From Arthrobacter sp. OV608 (lineage in GTDB: Bacteria > Actinomycetota > Actinomycetes > Actinomycetales > Micrococcaceae): a stretch of DNA of 64,000 bases. The notes below the pieces were generated by a model. That model searched no databases. It was given only the letters and a program-made list of their open reading frames with translations, and had not been told where the DNA came from. Position numbers and translations under genes: made by a program. Numbering within the stretch: position 1 is the first letter of the stretch; each line of letters starts with the position of its first letter. Below are positions 35,863 to 44,293 of the stretch, in pieces. The DNA is taken from NCBI GenBank assembly GCA_900110595.1, contig FOEZ01000013.1, positions 1-64,000 on the forward strand, written 5' to 3'.

Positions 35863-36004
35863 GTCCGTCCCTCGGTAGTGAAGTTTGCCTAGGGTGAAGA
35901 TTATCCCTGTTCCGCGGCGTTGGTGCGGCGGAAATGAGCAGCGCGGTTTCCCGCTGGCGTTCGGAGGGGCCCTTATTGTCCTGGCCCGGCGGTAGCCTGA
36001 CTGC

Positions 36005-37132
36005 ATGGGCGTGATGAACGAACTGATTGACCCGCCGGCCATAGCCACCCTCGTCGGCATCCTCAAGGAGACCTCGCCAGGAGTCCCATGGGAGCGGACC
36101 GCAGCCACCGGCGCGGAGCTGGGTGAGCTCAATTTACGTGCCCGCACGGATCTAGTGGCCCGGGCACTGGTGGCCGACATCAGCGAGGCCAGCGGCGGTG
36201 ACGGGTTTACGACGGCGGCCCGCAGCTTCCGGACGGCGCTTCAGTTTCCCGAATTTACCGGCTGGGTCCTGTGGCCGGTGTCCGAAGCGGCAGTCAGCCT
36301 CGCCCTGGATTCAGGTGTATTGGAGGACTTTGACGACTGCCTGGCGCTGCTGGCCGAACTCACGCCGCGGCTCACCGGTGAATTCGCCATCCGTCGGCTC
36401 CTTGCCCGGAACCCGGACCGCGCCCTGGCAGCAATCCAGGAGTGGACAGCAAACCCGGACGAGCATGTGCGCCGGCTGGCAAGCGAGGGCACCCGGCCCT
36501 ACCTGCCCTGGGCGGTGCGCGTGCCCGCACTCGTCCAGCGCCCGGAAGCCACCCTCCCCATCCTGGATGCGCTGTACCGGGACTCCTCTGAGTACGTGCG
36601 GCGCTCGGTGGCAAACCACCTCAACGACCTTGCCCGGCACGCCCCGGACGCTGTTGTTGCCACCGCCGGGCGCTGGCTCGGAGCTGCGGACAAAAACACG
36701 GCGTGGGTGGTCCGCCATGGGCTCCGCACGCTGATCAAGAAAGGGCATCCCGGGGCCCTGGCACTGCTGGGCTTCACCCCTGCGGCCGTGGCCGTGAACG
36801 GCCCGCGCCTGGACCAGGAAACCCTCACCGTACCGGGTGAGCTGACGTTCGCTTTTGAGATTTCCAATTCCGGCACCGAAGAGGTGAAGCTCGCCGTGGA
36901 TTACCTGGTGCACTACCAAAAGGCCAATGGCAGCCAGTCCGCCAAGGTTTTCAAGATCTCAACCCTGACCCTCGCACCGGGCGAGCGCCGGAGCCTGTCC
37001 AAGCGCCACGCCTTCCGGCAGATGACAACCAGGGTGCACCATCCGGGATTGCATGCGCTGGAGCTGCAGATCAACGGGGCCGTGCACGGGCGCGCTGAGT
37101 TCCTGCTCAAGACGGTCCAGGCCGAAACCTAG
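36005..37132 (+). CDS. AlkD-like DNA alkylation repair protein (HEAT repeats)
   Basis: 375 residues with helical HEAT-like repeats typical of the AlkC/AlkD glycosylase superfamily (RALAAIQEWTANPDEHVRRLASEGTRPYLPW, SSEYVRRSVANHLNDLARHAPD, WVVRHGLRTLIKKGHPGAL), followed by a beta-sandwich-like C-terminal domain. Such proteins excise bulky alkylated bases or bind alkylated DNA. The C-terminal domain points to the AlkC-like branch. ATGs at 36005 and 36014 are both possible. Shares CTAG stop overlap with the subtilase gene. Confidence 0.85.
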   Translation: MGVMNELIDPPAIATLVGILKETSPGVPWERTAATGAELGELNLRARTDLVARALVADISEASGGDGFTTAARSFRTALQFPEFTGWVLWPVSEAAVSLALDSGVLEDFDDCLALLAELTPRLTGEFAIRRLLARNPDRALAAIQEWTANPDEHVRRLASEGTRPYLPWAVRVPALVQRPEATLPILDALYRDSSEYVRRSVANHLNDLARHAPDAVVATAGRWLGAADKNTAWVVRHGLRTLIKKGHPGALALLGFTPAAVAVNGPRLDQETLTVPGELTFAFEISNSGTEEVKLAVDYLVHYQKANGSQSAKVFKISTLTLAPGERRSLSKRHAFRQMTTRVHHPGLHALELQINGAVHGRAEFLLKTVQAET

Positions 37133-39078
37133 AAGGAACCGGTGGTGAACTGCCAGCTCCGGCCGCCGAAGGGGTTGCCGGCCAGGTCCCTCACCGCAGC
37201 GCTGCCGCCGGTCACCGTCACGGTGTATTTGGTCTTGGCGGCCAGCGGCTGCTGGGGGTCCAGGATCCACTGGTTGGTGGTCCCGTTCCGGTACACGGAG
37301 GCTGGCACCACGGCTCCGGTGGCGGCGTTCTTCACTGTGAAGGTGGTTCCGTTGACGGCCTGGACAGCCTCGTTGAACATGACGCTGATGTTGTTGGTCC
37401 GCCGCACCAGCAGTGCGTTGCTGCCGGGCGTTGTGCTGGTGACCACGGGTGCCGGCCCGGTCAGGAAGCTCCAGCTGGCGGAGGCGAGCGGCGTGCCTGT
37501 AGTGCCGCGGATGGCCGAGGTTCCGCCCACCAGTGTTGCGGTGAAGCGGGTGTCCGCGGCCAGGTTGGCAGCCGGGTCAAGGGTGGCTGTACGGGTGGTG
37601 GCGTTGTAGGTGACGGTGGCGGGGATGGTGCTGCCGGCGGAGTTCTTGAGGACAAAAGTCCCGCTGGTCACGCCCTGGACCGCGGCGCTGAAGGTGGCCG
37701 TGACGTTGGAACCGGCCGCTATTGCGGTGGCATCAACCCCCGGCGTCATCGCCGTGACGGTCGGAGCAGGCGCGGGCGCCGGTGCAGGAGCAGGTGCAGG
37801 GGCAGGCGCAGGGGCAGGCGCGGGAGCAGGGGCAGGAGCCGGAGCAGGAGCCGGTGCAGGAGCCGGGGCAGCAGCAACGGCACCGGCGAACAGCAGGCGG
37901 TTGGGCGTGCCGCTGGTGGTGCCGGTAACCACCCCGGCGGTGGCGTTGGACGTGAGCGCAGCAGCCACCTGGGCCGGAGTGAGGGCCGGGTTCTGGGACA
38001 ACAGCAGCGCCGCCGCCCCAGCCACGTGTGGCGAGGCCATTGAGGTCCCGGACATGGATGCGGTGGCAGTGGCAGAGGTGTAGTAGGTGGAGGTGATGCC
38101 GACCCCGGGCGCGTAGAGGTCCACGCACGGCCCGAAGTTGGAGAAGGACGCCTGCCGGTCCGCAGAATCGCTGGCCGCTACTGTGACGGCGGCCGGAACG
38201 CGGGCGGGGGAACTGTTGCAGGCGTCCACGGCAGAGTTGCCGGCGGCAACCACTGCAGTGACGCCGTCGTTGATCACTGCCTGGATGGCGGCGTCCACGG
38301 TGGTGCTCACGCCTCCGCCCAGGCTCAGGTTGACCACGGCCGGTGTTCCGGCGGCGTGGTTGGCGGCAACCCAGTCGAGCCCGGCCACCACGTCGGAGTT
38401 GTAGCCGGACCCATTGCAGTCGAGCACGCGCACAGGCACCACGGTGGCGCTCTTTGCCACGCCATAGGTGGAACCCGCTACTGAGCCGGCCACATGCGTG
38501 CCGTGGCCGTTGCAGTCACCCGAGCCCAGTCCGTCGGCGACAGCTGACCAGCCTGCGGCCACCCTGCCACCAAAATCGGCGTGCGAGGCCAGGACGCCCG
38601 TATCCACGACGTAGGCGCTCACCCCGGCGCCGGAGGAAGTCCAGGAGTAAGACCCGGACAGGGGCAAGGACTTCTGGTCGATGCGGTCCAGGCCCCACGG
38701 TGCCGGCTGCTCTGTGGCGGAGACGCTGACGCGGGCATCCGGCTCCACCGCAACAACGCGGCCCGAACGTGCCAGTGCGGCCGCCTGGGCAGGATTGGCG
38801 GTGACCACTGCAGCGCGGACCGCGTGTGAAAACGTACGGCCGACGGCGAGGCCCTGTCCCCGTAGTCCGGCCGCCTCTGCTGCCACGTCGGCGCCGGCTG
38901 CGTACTGGACGATGTAGCGGCCAGCTCCGGTATCGGCAGGTGGGGCTGCCGAGGCAGGCACGGCAGTGGCGGAAAGTGCGGCGGCGAAAACCAACACTGC
39001 TGTGGCGGGCAGAACAAAGGCGGGAGTACGAATTTTGGGGTCCTTGTTTTGGCGTTGCGGGCTGCGCGGGCAGACCAT
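37129..39078 (-). CDS. Secreted S8 (subtilisin-like) serine protease with Ala-Pro linker and Ig-like domains
   Basis: 649 residues. Signal peptide (cleavage near ASA-AP, residue 45), I9-type propeptide to about 120, then the S8 catalytic domain with Asp159 (VVDTG), His192 (GHGTHVAG) and Ser346 (GTSMASPHVAG). Residues 404-440 are almost pure Ala-Pro dipeptides, a stiff spacer. Two bacterial Ig-like (Big_5-type) domains follow (about 440-545 and 548-649), each starting with TPG..A and 'F..AV.GV/AV'. No LPXTG anchor. An extracellular protease for proteins, held away from its binding domains by the linker. Confidence 0.93.
   Translation of the reverse strand: MVCPRSPQRQNKDPKIRTPAFVLPATAVLVFAAALSATAVPASAAPPADTGAGRYIVQYAAGADVAAEAAGLRGQGLAVGRTFSHAVRAAVVTANPAQAAALARSGRVVAVEPDARVSVSATEQPAPWGLDRIDQKSLPLSGSYSWTSSGAGVSAYVVDTGVLASHADFGGRVAAGWSAVADGLGSGDCNGHGTHVAGSVAGSTYGVAKSATVVPVRVLDCNGSGYNSDVVAGLDWVAANHAAGTPAVVNLSLGGGVSTTVDAAIQAVINDGVTAVVAAGNSAVDACNSSPARVPAAVTVAASDSADRQASFSNFGPCVDLYAPGVGITSTYYTSATATASMSGTSMASPHVAGAAALLLSQNPALTPAQVAAALTSNATAGVVTGTTSGTPNRLLFAGAVAAAPAPAPAPAPAPAPAPAPAPAPAPAPAPAPAPAPAPTVTAMTPGVDATAIAAGSNVTATFSAAVQGVTSGTFVLKNSAGSTIPATVTYNATTRTATLDPAANLAADTRFTATLVGGTSAIRGTTGTPLASASWSFLTGPAPVVTSTTPGSNALLVRRTNNISVMFNEAVQAVNGTTFTVKNAATGAVVPASVYRNGTTNQWILDPQQPLAAKTKYTVTVTGGSAAVRDLAGNPFGGRSWQFTTGSF
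37763..37875. repeat. Hexamer-type tandem repeat coding for (Ala-Pro)n
   Basis: About 18 imperfect GGxGCx units on the plus strand (codons for Pro-Ala on the minus strand) inside the subtilase gene. Synonymous variation between units suggests it is kept for its protein property, not a recent slippage. Confidence 0.9.
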
Positions 39079-39183
39079 CCATCCGCCCTTACCAAAAGAT
39101 TAGGACCCAACAACGGCCAGGATCCGGGTCCTTGCGGGATCCTGTGCCAACACTTGGCGATTCCTGCGCGGGACCGCAATTCC

Positions 39184-40056
39184 CTAGTCTGGCGCGCCTC
39201 CTGCGGTATCCGCCACGTGGTTCCGCCAGGAGTGTTCGGGCTCGAAGCCAAGCAGTCGCCGGGCCTTGTCGATGGACAGCATGGTCTCGTGCTCGCCCAA
39301 CTCCTTGGTGACTTTGACGGCGGGGAATACCTCGGCAGCGAGGCTGGCACTTGACCGGCTCATGACCGTATCCGCATTGGCAATGATGTATGCCTCGAAG
39401 CCGGGCCGGCCGTTCTCCAGCGCGCGGACTACGGCCTGCGCCCCGTCACGGCCGTCGATATAGCCCCAGAGATTCCACTTCCGCAGCGTTGCGTCGGCGT
39501 CGAAGCTCGGGAATTTCGCATAGTCGCCGGGGTCCATTACGTTGGAGAAACGCAGCCCGGAGATGCTCAGCTCCGGGTCCCAGCGGGTCAGCTCCACCGC
39601 CATCTGCTCCTCGAGGTGCTTCACCAGGGAGTAGGTGCTCTCCGGCCGCGCCGGGTACTCCTCGTCCACGGGGATGTAGGGCGGGTCGACGTCGAACGGC
39701 AGTCCCAGCACCGTCTCGCTGGAAGCGTAGACAACCTTCTTGATCGCAGCCCGGCGGGCCGCCTGGAACACGTTATAGGTGGAAAGCATGTTGTTCTCGA
39801 AGGTGGCCGCGTCAGGGATGATGCCCGGCGCCGGTATGGCTCCGAGGTGCACCACAGCATCAAACCCGTTATGCCGGTCATCCACTCCCAGCAGGACATC
39901 CAGGACCTGCCCGTAGTTGCGCAGGTCCACCACCACCAGCCCGGGGCTCCGCTCACCAGCCCGGTCCAGGTTCAGCACCTGGTGTCCGTCATCCACCAGC
40001 CGCCGGACCACGTGCCGTCCAAGCTTTCCGCTTCCCCCGGTTACTGCCACTCTCAT
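39184..40056 (-). CDS. NAD-dependent epimerase/dehydratase family protein
   Basis: 290-residue short-chain dehydrogenase-type epimerase: VTGGSGKLGRHVVRRL (NAD-binding GxxGxxG-like), and a catalytic YSLVK (Tyr-x3-Lys) with preceding SSETVLG. Likely acts on a nucleotide sugar or related substrate. Its ATG overlaps the stop of the adenylate kinase gene by 4 nt (ATGA), so the two are translationally coupled. Confidence 0.87.
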   Translation of the reverse strand: MRVAVTGGSGKLGRHVVRRLVDDGHQVLNLDRAGERSPGLVVVDLRNYGQVLDVLLGVDDRHNGFDAVVHLGAIPAPGIIPDAATFENNMLSTYNVFQAARRAAIKKVVYASSETVLGLPFDVDPPYIPVDEEYPARPESTYSLVKHLEEQMAVELTRWDPELSISGLRFSNVMDPGDYAKFPSFDADATLRKWNLWGYIDGRDGAQAVVRALENGRPGFEAYIIANADTVMSRSSASLAAEVFPAVKVTKELGEHETMLSIDKARRLLGFEPEHSWRNHVADTAGGAPD

Positions 40057-40646
40057 GCGCGTTTTTCCTTTCCGTTGATGAAGCGTTCGACGGCGTCAAT
40101 CGCCTGTGCAGTGATCTCACCCGGGTCGCCGCTGCCGTTGACCGACACCAGGAGTCCCCGGCCCGCATAGACGGACACCACTTCGTGGGTCTCCCGGTGA
40201 TACAGATCAAGCCTGCGCCGGAACACGTCCACCGTATCGTCCCGGCGGCCTTCCTTCCGGGCACGCTCCAGCATCCGCTGTTCCAGTTCCGAGTCCGGGG
40301 CGCGGAGTTCGATGACGGCGTCGAGGAAGCCGCCCTGGGAGGCCAGGAAGTTGTCCAGCTCCACCACCTGGGGGGCGGTGCGCGGGTACCCGTCCAGCAG
40401 GAAGCCCGCCCGGACATCAGCGTCCCGGAGGCGGTCCTTGACCAGGGCGTTGGTCAGGTGGTCGGGCACAAAATCCCCGCCGTCGAGATACTTGGCGGCT
40501 TCGTTGCCCAGTTCCGTTTGCCTGCTGACATTGCTGCGGAAGATTTCACCCGTGGAGACGGCGGGGATCCCGAAGTGGCGCGCCAGCTTTTCAGCCTGGG
40601 TTCCCTTGCCGGAGCCGGGCGGACCGATGATGAGCAGTCTGGTCAT
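40053..40646 (-). CDS. adk: Adenylate kinase (short form)
   Basis: 197 residues. P-loop GPPGSGKGTQ (residues 8-17), the AMP-binding STGEIFR and GFLLDGYPRT motifs, and a short LID (RARKEGRRDDTVDVFRRRLDLYHRET) without zinc cysteines. Phosphotransfer between ATP and AMP. In related genomes the main adk is in the ribosomal-protein/secY cluster, so this may be a second copy; its coupling to an epimerase gene is unusual. No strong Shine-Dalgarno apart from GAGGGACAACGAAC. Confidence 0.88.
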   Translation of the reverse strand: MTRLLIIGPPGSGKGTQAEKLARHFGIPAVSTGEIFRSNVSRQTELGNEAAKYLDGGDFVPDHLTNALVKDRLRDADVRAGFLLDGYPRTAPQVVELDNFLASQGGFLDAVIELRAPDSELEQRMLERARKEGRRDDTVDVFRRRLDLYHRETHEVVSVYAGRGLLVSVNGSGDPGEITAQAIDAVERFINGKEKRA

Positions 40647-40742
40647 GTTCGTTGTCCCTCCGCGGCGCAGCTACCGCTGGTTTCCGGGTCCGCCGCCGGC
40701 AGCCCCGGCGCTGCCCTATTCTGCCCATAACGGGCAACACAA

Positions 40743-40776
40743 TGCCAGCCTCCGGGAGGCGATCCGGAGGCTGGCA
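40743..40776 (-). terminator. Hairpin after the secreted-protein operon
   Basis: TGCCAGCCTCCGG (40743-40755) and CCGGAGGCTGGCA (40764-40776), perfect 13-bp stem with 8-nt loop, 18 nt past the stop at 40794. Confidence 0.85.
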
Positions 40777-40793
40777 GTGGGTTTCAGTTCTAT

Positions 40794-42074
40794 CTAGAAC
40801 CTCGAGTTGGTCCCCGGGACGGGTCCGGCGGGAAGGAGGTTTCCGGCGCCGTCAGTCAGCCCGGAAGCCGGAATGTAGGTTGGCAGCACGTTTCCTTGTT
40901 TTGTTGTCGGCGTGCCACTAGCCAGGTTCACGAGGTTGACGGTGAGTTGGAGCGTGCCGGGGTTCCATACCAGTGACGAACTGAAGCTAAGGTCGCCGCC
41001 CGCTGAGTAGTTCCCGTTGAGCGTCACCGTCCCGAACCTGATTGAAGGGCATCCTGGGTCGGTGCTGGTGAACTTCAAGGAGTTCCCGCCGGCGATGGTG
41101 AGCGTACCATTTGCGGATTTGATACCGGAAGGGTCCGTCCAGCCGCTGCAAATACTGGAAGGAAGCAGGGGCTCCGAGAACGTCACCACAACCTTGTCTC
41201 CAGCGTCAGCGATGAACTGGCTTCCCCCGTTGCCAAGCGATACGGCCGAGACAGCCGGCGCCGTCGCATCCTTGGCTGAAGTGGCCGTCCCGGGAGCACT
41301 GGCATTGCCCGCGGCGTCAGTGGCCACCGCCGAGTAGGTGATGGTTCCGTCCCTGAGCGCCGAGAGGTTGAAGGTCACCGTCTGATTTGATCCAGTCGCC
41401 GTCAGCACTTGGAAGACGCTCTGCGCGCTGCCGCCGGCCGGTGCGGTCTCGGTAGCGGTAATCCTCACGGATGAGCCTTGTTCAGCCGAAAGCGTTACAG
41501 GCACGCTGCCCACGTTGGCGCTGTTTGTTGCTGCAGGAGCGCTGCTGACCAGCGCCGGCGCCGTGATGGTTGGAGCAACGGGCGGCGTCGTGTCCGCGGC
41601 GGTCACTCCCACGCTTCGGGCAGATTCAATTCCCGCCCACGCGCCGAGTACCGGCGTGACGGTGTAGTACCAGGTGCCGGCCGGCAGTGAGGTTTCGCTG
41701 CACGTCAGGACGGTGATAGTTCCGGCGCAGCCGCCCGTGCCGGAAACCTTGGTGCCGCCGCTCGCGGACGAGTACCGCGCCACGGTGTAGCCGCCAACCG
41801 GACGGCCTTCCGCCGTCGTGCCCTGCTTCCAGCTGATGGATGCAGCACCTCCGGACACCACTGCGGACGGAGCCGCCACCGCGGGGATGGCGTCGGCCCT
41901 GGCCGCTCCGGCGTTGCTGCCCAGGGTCTGCCAGAAAGCGTTGGCTGCCGGACCACCCCATGAAATGACGACGGCGGCCGCCAGCACCCCCGCGATGCGG
42001 GTGAGCTTGCGGCGGCGGTGCTGGTTGCGGTGCCCGGGCTCAATCGGCTGTGGGGCCTGGTTGGGGCGGATCAT
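40794..42074 (-). CDS. Secreted protein with Fn3/Ig-like domains, A-W signal type
   Basis: 426 residues starting at 42074 (MIRPNQAPQ), where ATGA overlaps the upstream stop and GGAGGCCCGGAA precedes it. Signal region RIAGVLAAAVVISWGGPAANAFW, then QTLGSNAGAARADA: the AxAFW-x3-G pattern is shared with two other proteins of this operon. A fibronectin-III-like domain (about residues 70-160; ASISWKQGTTAEGRPVGGYTVARYS) and a bacterial Ig-like domain follow, with Thr/Ser-rich stretches to the C-terminus. No enzyme motif. Likely a surface or fibre-associated adhesin; function inferred only. Confidence 0.75.
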   Translation of the reverse strand: MIRPNQAPQPIEPGHRNQHRRRKLTRIAGVLAAAVVISWGGPAANAFWQTLGSNAGAARADAIPAVAAPSAVVSGGAASISWKQGTTAEGRPVGGYTVARYSSASGGTKVSGTGGCAGTITVLTCSETSLPAGTWYYTVTPVLGAWAGIESARSVGVTAADTTPPVAPTITAPALVSSAPAATNSANVGSVPVTLSAEQGSSVRITATETAPAGGSAQSVFQVLTATGSNQTVTFNLSALRDGTITYSAVATDAAGNASAPGTATSAKDATAPAVSAVSLGNGGSQFIADAGDKVVVTFSEPLLPSSICSGWTDPSGIKSANGTLTIAGGNSLKFTSTDPGCPSIRFGTVTLNGNYSAGGDLSFSSSLVWNPGTLQLTVNLVNLASGTPTTKQGNVLPTYIPASGLTDGAGNLLPAGPVPGTNSRF

Positions 42075-42571
42075 TTCCGGGCCTCCAAGGTGACGGGAAG
42101 GCTGAAGGTTGCACCTTGGCAGCCGGAGGATGATGCAAGCGACATCGCGGCCGCCGCGGGCAAAGTAATGAGCACGGATGTGTTCGCCGGGATGGTGACC
42201 GCAAGCGGGGCGGCCGGGTCCATGAAGGTCACCCCGGTGGTGGTGCAGCCGGGGTGGTTGGCGTCTGCAGTCGCGGCCCCGTTGCCCCGGATGGCGTGCA
42301 CGTTGACCGGGAAGCTGTTGGGGTTGAACGCCCGGACGGCAACATCGGCGGTGCCGCCCGGGACGAGACTGTTTTGCGTGCCGTCCCCGGCCACGAGGGC
42401 TTCGACGGCGACCATCCGCATGGTGCCGTTGACGGCGGCTCCTGAGCCCGCTCCCACGGCTGTCCAGTAGGCGTAGGCCGCGCCTGCTCCGGTCGCGAGG
42501 CAAAGAGCGACGGCTGCTGCCGCTGACTTGGCAGCCAGCCGCCGGGACGTTTTCTTCAGTGTGGACGTCAT
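42071..42571 (-). CDS. Small secreted protein, A-W signal and C[K/Q]GAT C-terminus
   Basis: 166 residues. Basic N-terminus, hydrophobic core and GAAYAYWTAVGAGSG after it; the AYAYWT end resembles SipW-dependent (TasA/camelysin-like) signals. The mature part is beta-strand rich with two cysteines (HPGCTTTG and SSGCQGATFSLPV). The last motif is repeated in the 152-aa and 272-aa proteins of the operon. One base separates it from the 272-aa gene. Unknown function; extracellular structural subunit is the working guess. Confidence 0.75.
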   Translation of the reverse strand: MTSTLKKTSRRLAAKSAAAAVALCLATGAGAAYAYWTAVGAGSGAAVNGTMRMVAVEALVAGDGTQNSLVPGGTADVAVRAFNPNSFPVNVHAIRGNGAATADANHPGCTTTGVTFMDPAAPLAVTIPANTSVLITLPAAAAMSLASSSGCQGATFSLPVTLEARK

Positions 42572-42572
42572 G

Positions 42573-43391
42573 TCAGTTCCCCTCCCCTGTTCCGGAATAG
42601 GCGAGCTGGAGCGTGGCGCCCTTGCAGCCGTCCTGGTTCACATTGGTGTCCAGCATGCCGATCCTTGGCCATAGATCCGGCGACAGCTTGAGTGACTGAA
42701 GCGTTGAGGTCCCCACGGCAACGGTAAGCGGGTACTGGCCGCTGTAGTTGGTCACTGCATAGTCCGCAGGGGTGCAGGAAAGCCCCGCGGCGACCGCTGC
42801 CTGGGTCCTAGTCACACTTGCCACCGAGACGGACAGACTGGACAGTGCCAGGCTCTTGTTGTTGGGGTTCGTGATGGAAAGATTCAGCGGGACCGTGGTT
42901 CCGGGAGACAGCGGGACGCCCAGGTTCCCTGAGATGGTGAACGTTTTTTTGGAGGCTTGGACAACCAATTGGACTACGACGCCGCTGGCCTGGCTGGTGC
43001 CGGCTGCGGTGGCGATGGTCAGGTCGGCCTTGCCGTCCGGGGTGGTTGCCTGCGTCACCACCGTCAGGGTGACTGTGGCGCTTTTCCCGGAGGTGAGGGT
43101 TACGGAAGAAGGTGCGAAAGCCGCCGTCGTATTGGCTGGAAGGCCGGACACGGTGGGTGTGACGTTTCCGCTGAACCCGTTGGCGGACGTGAGCGAGGCA
43201 GCATAGCTGGCGGTGCCGCCCTGATCTACTGTCCTGGTGGCGGGATTCACCTGGATGGTGACGCCCGACTTGTTGCCCTGGTTCCCTCCCTGGCTGGCGG
43301 CGAAGATGGAGCCCGCCGAAACGAACATCACCAACAGCCCCACCAGCAGCACCTTCACTGCTGTGCGGAAGTACCCGGATGTGTTCTGCAC
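42573..43391 (-). CDS. Secreted Ig-like protein with C[K/Q]GAT C-terminus
   Basis: 272 residues. N-terminal signal (VLLVGLLVMFVSAGSIFAAS), then an Ig-like region typical of 'NPAT..V..GG..SYA' bacterial repeats (VNPATRTVDQGGTASYAASL, GLPANTTAAFAPSSVTLTSGKSATVTLTV), and a C-terminal domain of about 120 residues. The latter has Cys pairs in GLSCTPADYAVTNYSG and QDGCKGATLQLAYSG, matching the domain in the 152- and 166-aa neighbours. Lacks the AYW signal end. Same operon. Confidence 0.72.
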   Translation of the reverse strand: MQNTSGYFRTAVKVLLVGLLVMFVSAGSIFAASQGGNQGNKSGVTIQVNPATRTVDQGGTASYAASLTSANGFSGNVTPTVSGLPANTTAAFAPSSVTLTSGKSATVTLTVVTQATTPDGKADLTIATAAGTSQASGVVVQLVVQASKKTFTISGNLGVPLSPGTTVPLNLSITNPNNKSLALSSLSVSVASVTRTQAAVAAGLSCTPADYAVTNYSGQYPLTVAVGTSTLQSLKLSPDLWPRIGMLDTNVNQDGCKGATLQLAYSGTGEGN

Positions 43392-43432
43392 GAAAAAGCC
43401 CTTCTGGCTGACTGGAATGGGAGGACGTGGAA

Positions 43433-43471
43433 TTCGCCGGCGGGGAGGTGCTGCCCCTCCCCGCCGGCGAA
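43433..43471 (-). terminator. Strong hairpin between first and second genes of secreted operon
   Basis: TTCGCCGGCGGGGAGG (43433-43448) pairs with CCTCCCCGCCGGCGAA (43456-43471), a perfect 16-bp stem 5 nt after the 152-aa stop. No T-run on the minus strand, so it may act as partial terminator or as mRNA stabiliser, giving more of the first protein. Confidence 0.75.
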
Positions 43472-43475
43472 GCTC

Positions 43476-43934
43476 TTAGAGGCTGCTGACGTTGATGGTC
43501 ACAGTGGCACCCTTGCAGGCGCTCTGATCCACAGTTGCGCTGTCATTGAACGTCAGGGTGCCGCTGCCCACGGAGGTACCCGTTGAGTTCTTCGGGACAG
43601 TGGTGTTGCTGGTGTTGGCGGTGACGCTGAACCACTCGGGCAGGCAGCCGGTGATGTCTGTGGCCACGGTGGCGGTCAGGGCGCCCACCTTGGTGCTGGT
43701 GTTCAGGTCTGAATTGTCCGCCGTGTAGCCAACGCTGCGGCTGTCGCCGGGGGTGAGGCCCGCGTCGAAGTTCGCGTGCAGGGTGACGGTGCCGCCGCCT
43801 GTCGAGTTGGCGGCACCGCCGCTGCCGGAACCGGTGGTGGTCCAGTAGGCGTAGGCAGCTCCGCCGCCGCCTGCCACCAGGGCCAGTGCTCCGGCTGCTG
43901 CCAGGACCTTGTTTTTCTTCGTCATTTTGCGCAT
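43476..43934 (-). CDS. Small secreted protein, A-W signal, probable major subunit
   Basis: 152 residues from the ATG at 43934 (MRKMTKKNK; AAAGGAG at good spacing; the frame continues further but looks noncoding). Signal: KVLAAAGALALVAGGGGAAYAYWTTTGSGSGGAANSTGG. Mature domain has two Cys in ITGCLPEWFSVTAN and QSACKGATVTINVSSL. It is first in the operon, closest to the promoter, and is followed by a stable hairpin. These are features of a highly expressed structural subunit. No family recognised with certainty; resemblance to TasA/camelysin-type signal ends is by eye. Confidence 0.78.
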   Translation of the reverse strand: MRKMTKKNKVLAAAGALALVAGGGGAAYAYWTTTGSGSGGAANSTGGGTVTLHANFDAGLTPGDSRSVGYTADNSDLNTSTKVGALTATVATDITGCLPEWFSVTANTSNTTVPKNSTGTSVGSGTLTFNDSATVDQSACKGATVTINVSSL

Positions 43935-44293
43935 GGTGGAGACTCCTTTGGCTGGGGGATAACGACTGTTTCTGAGACGCACAGCCATCGGGAACCACTA
44001 CGGGAACTTGCTTCCGGCTGATCGATGACGCCCATATTTCCCGGCGCCGGGAGCGCAAACAACGCGTAGTTGTACTGGTCTTTTCACAGCATTGCCGGAA
44101 CCGGCTTCTTGGTTTGGGGGCGGAGTACTCAGTTTTCGAAGCAGTGCGCAACGTGCCGCGCCAGCCCCAAAAGCGGCGTTGCCACAGGCCGGAGCTGTAT
44201 ATACTTCTGGATATCGGTTTAGCAGCAGGCCGTTGGAAAAGTTCGTCGAATCCAGCGACTTCAGCCGCCGGCCGCCCTTGAGGTGGAAGGTGC
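43935..44293. promoter_or_regulatory. Divergent intergenic region, secreted operon / GAF-ANTAR gene
   Basis: 359 bp without a convincing gene. It must hold both promoters. AT-rich patches occur at 44203-44235 (GTATATACTTCTGGATATCGG). A short CCGG-aa-CCGG repeat lies at about 44095. No known operator recognised. Confidence 0.4.

Noticed and set aside
37763..37875. CRISPR or satellite DNA
   Set aside because: It is in-frame coding sequence for an Ala-Pro linker in a secreted protease.
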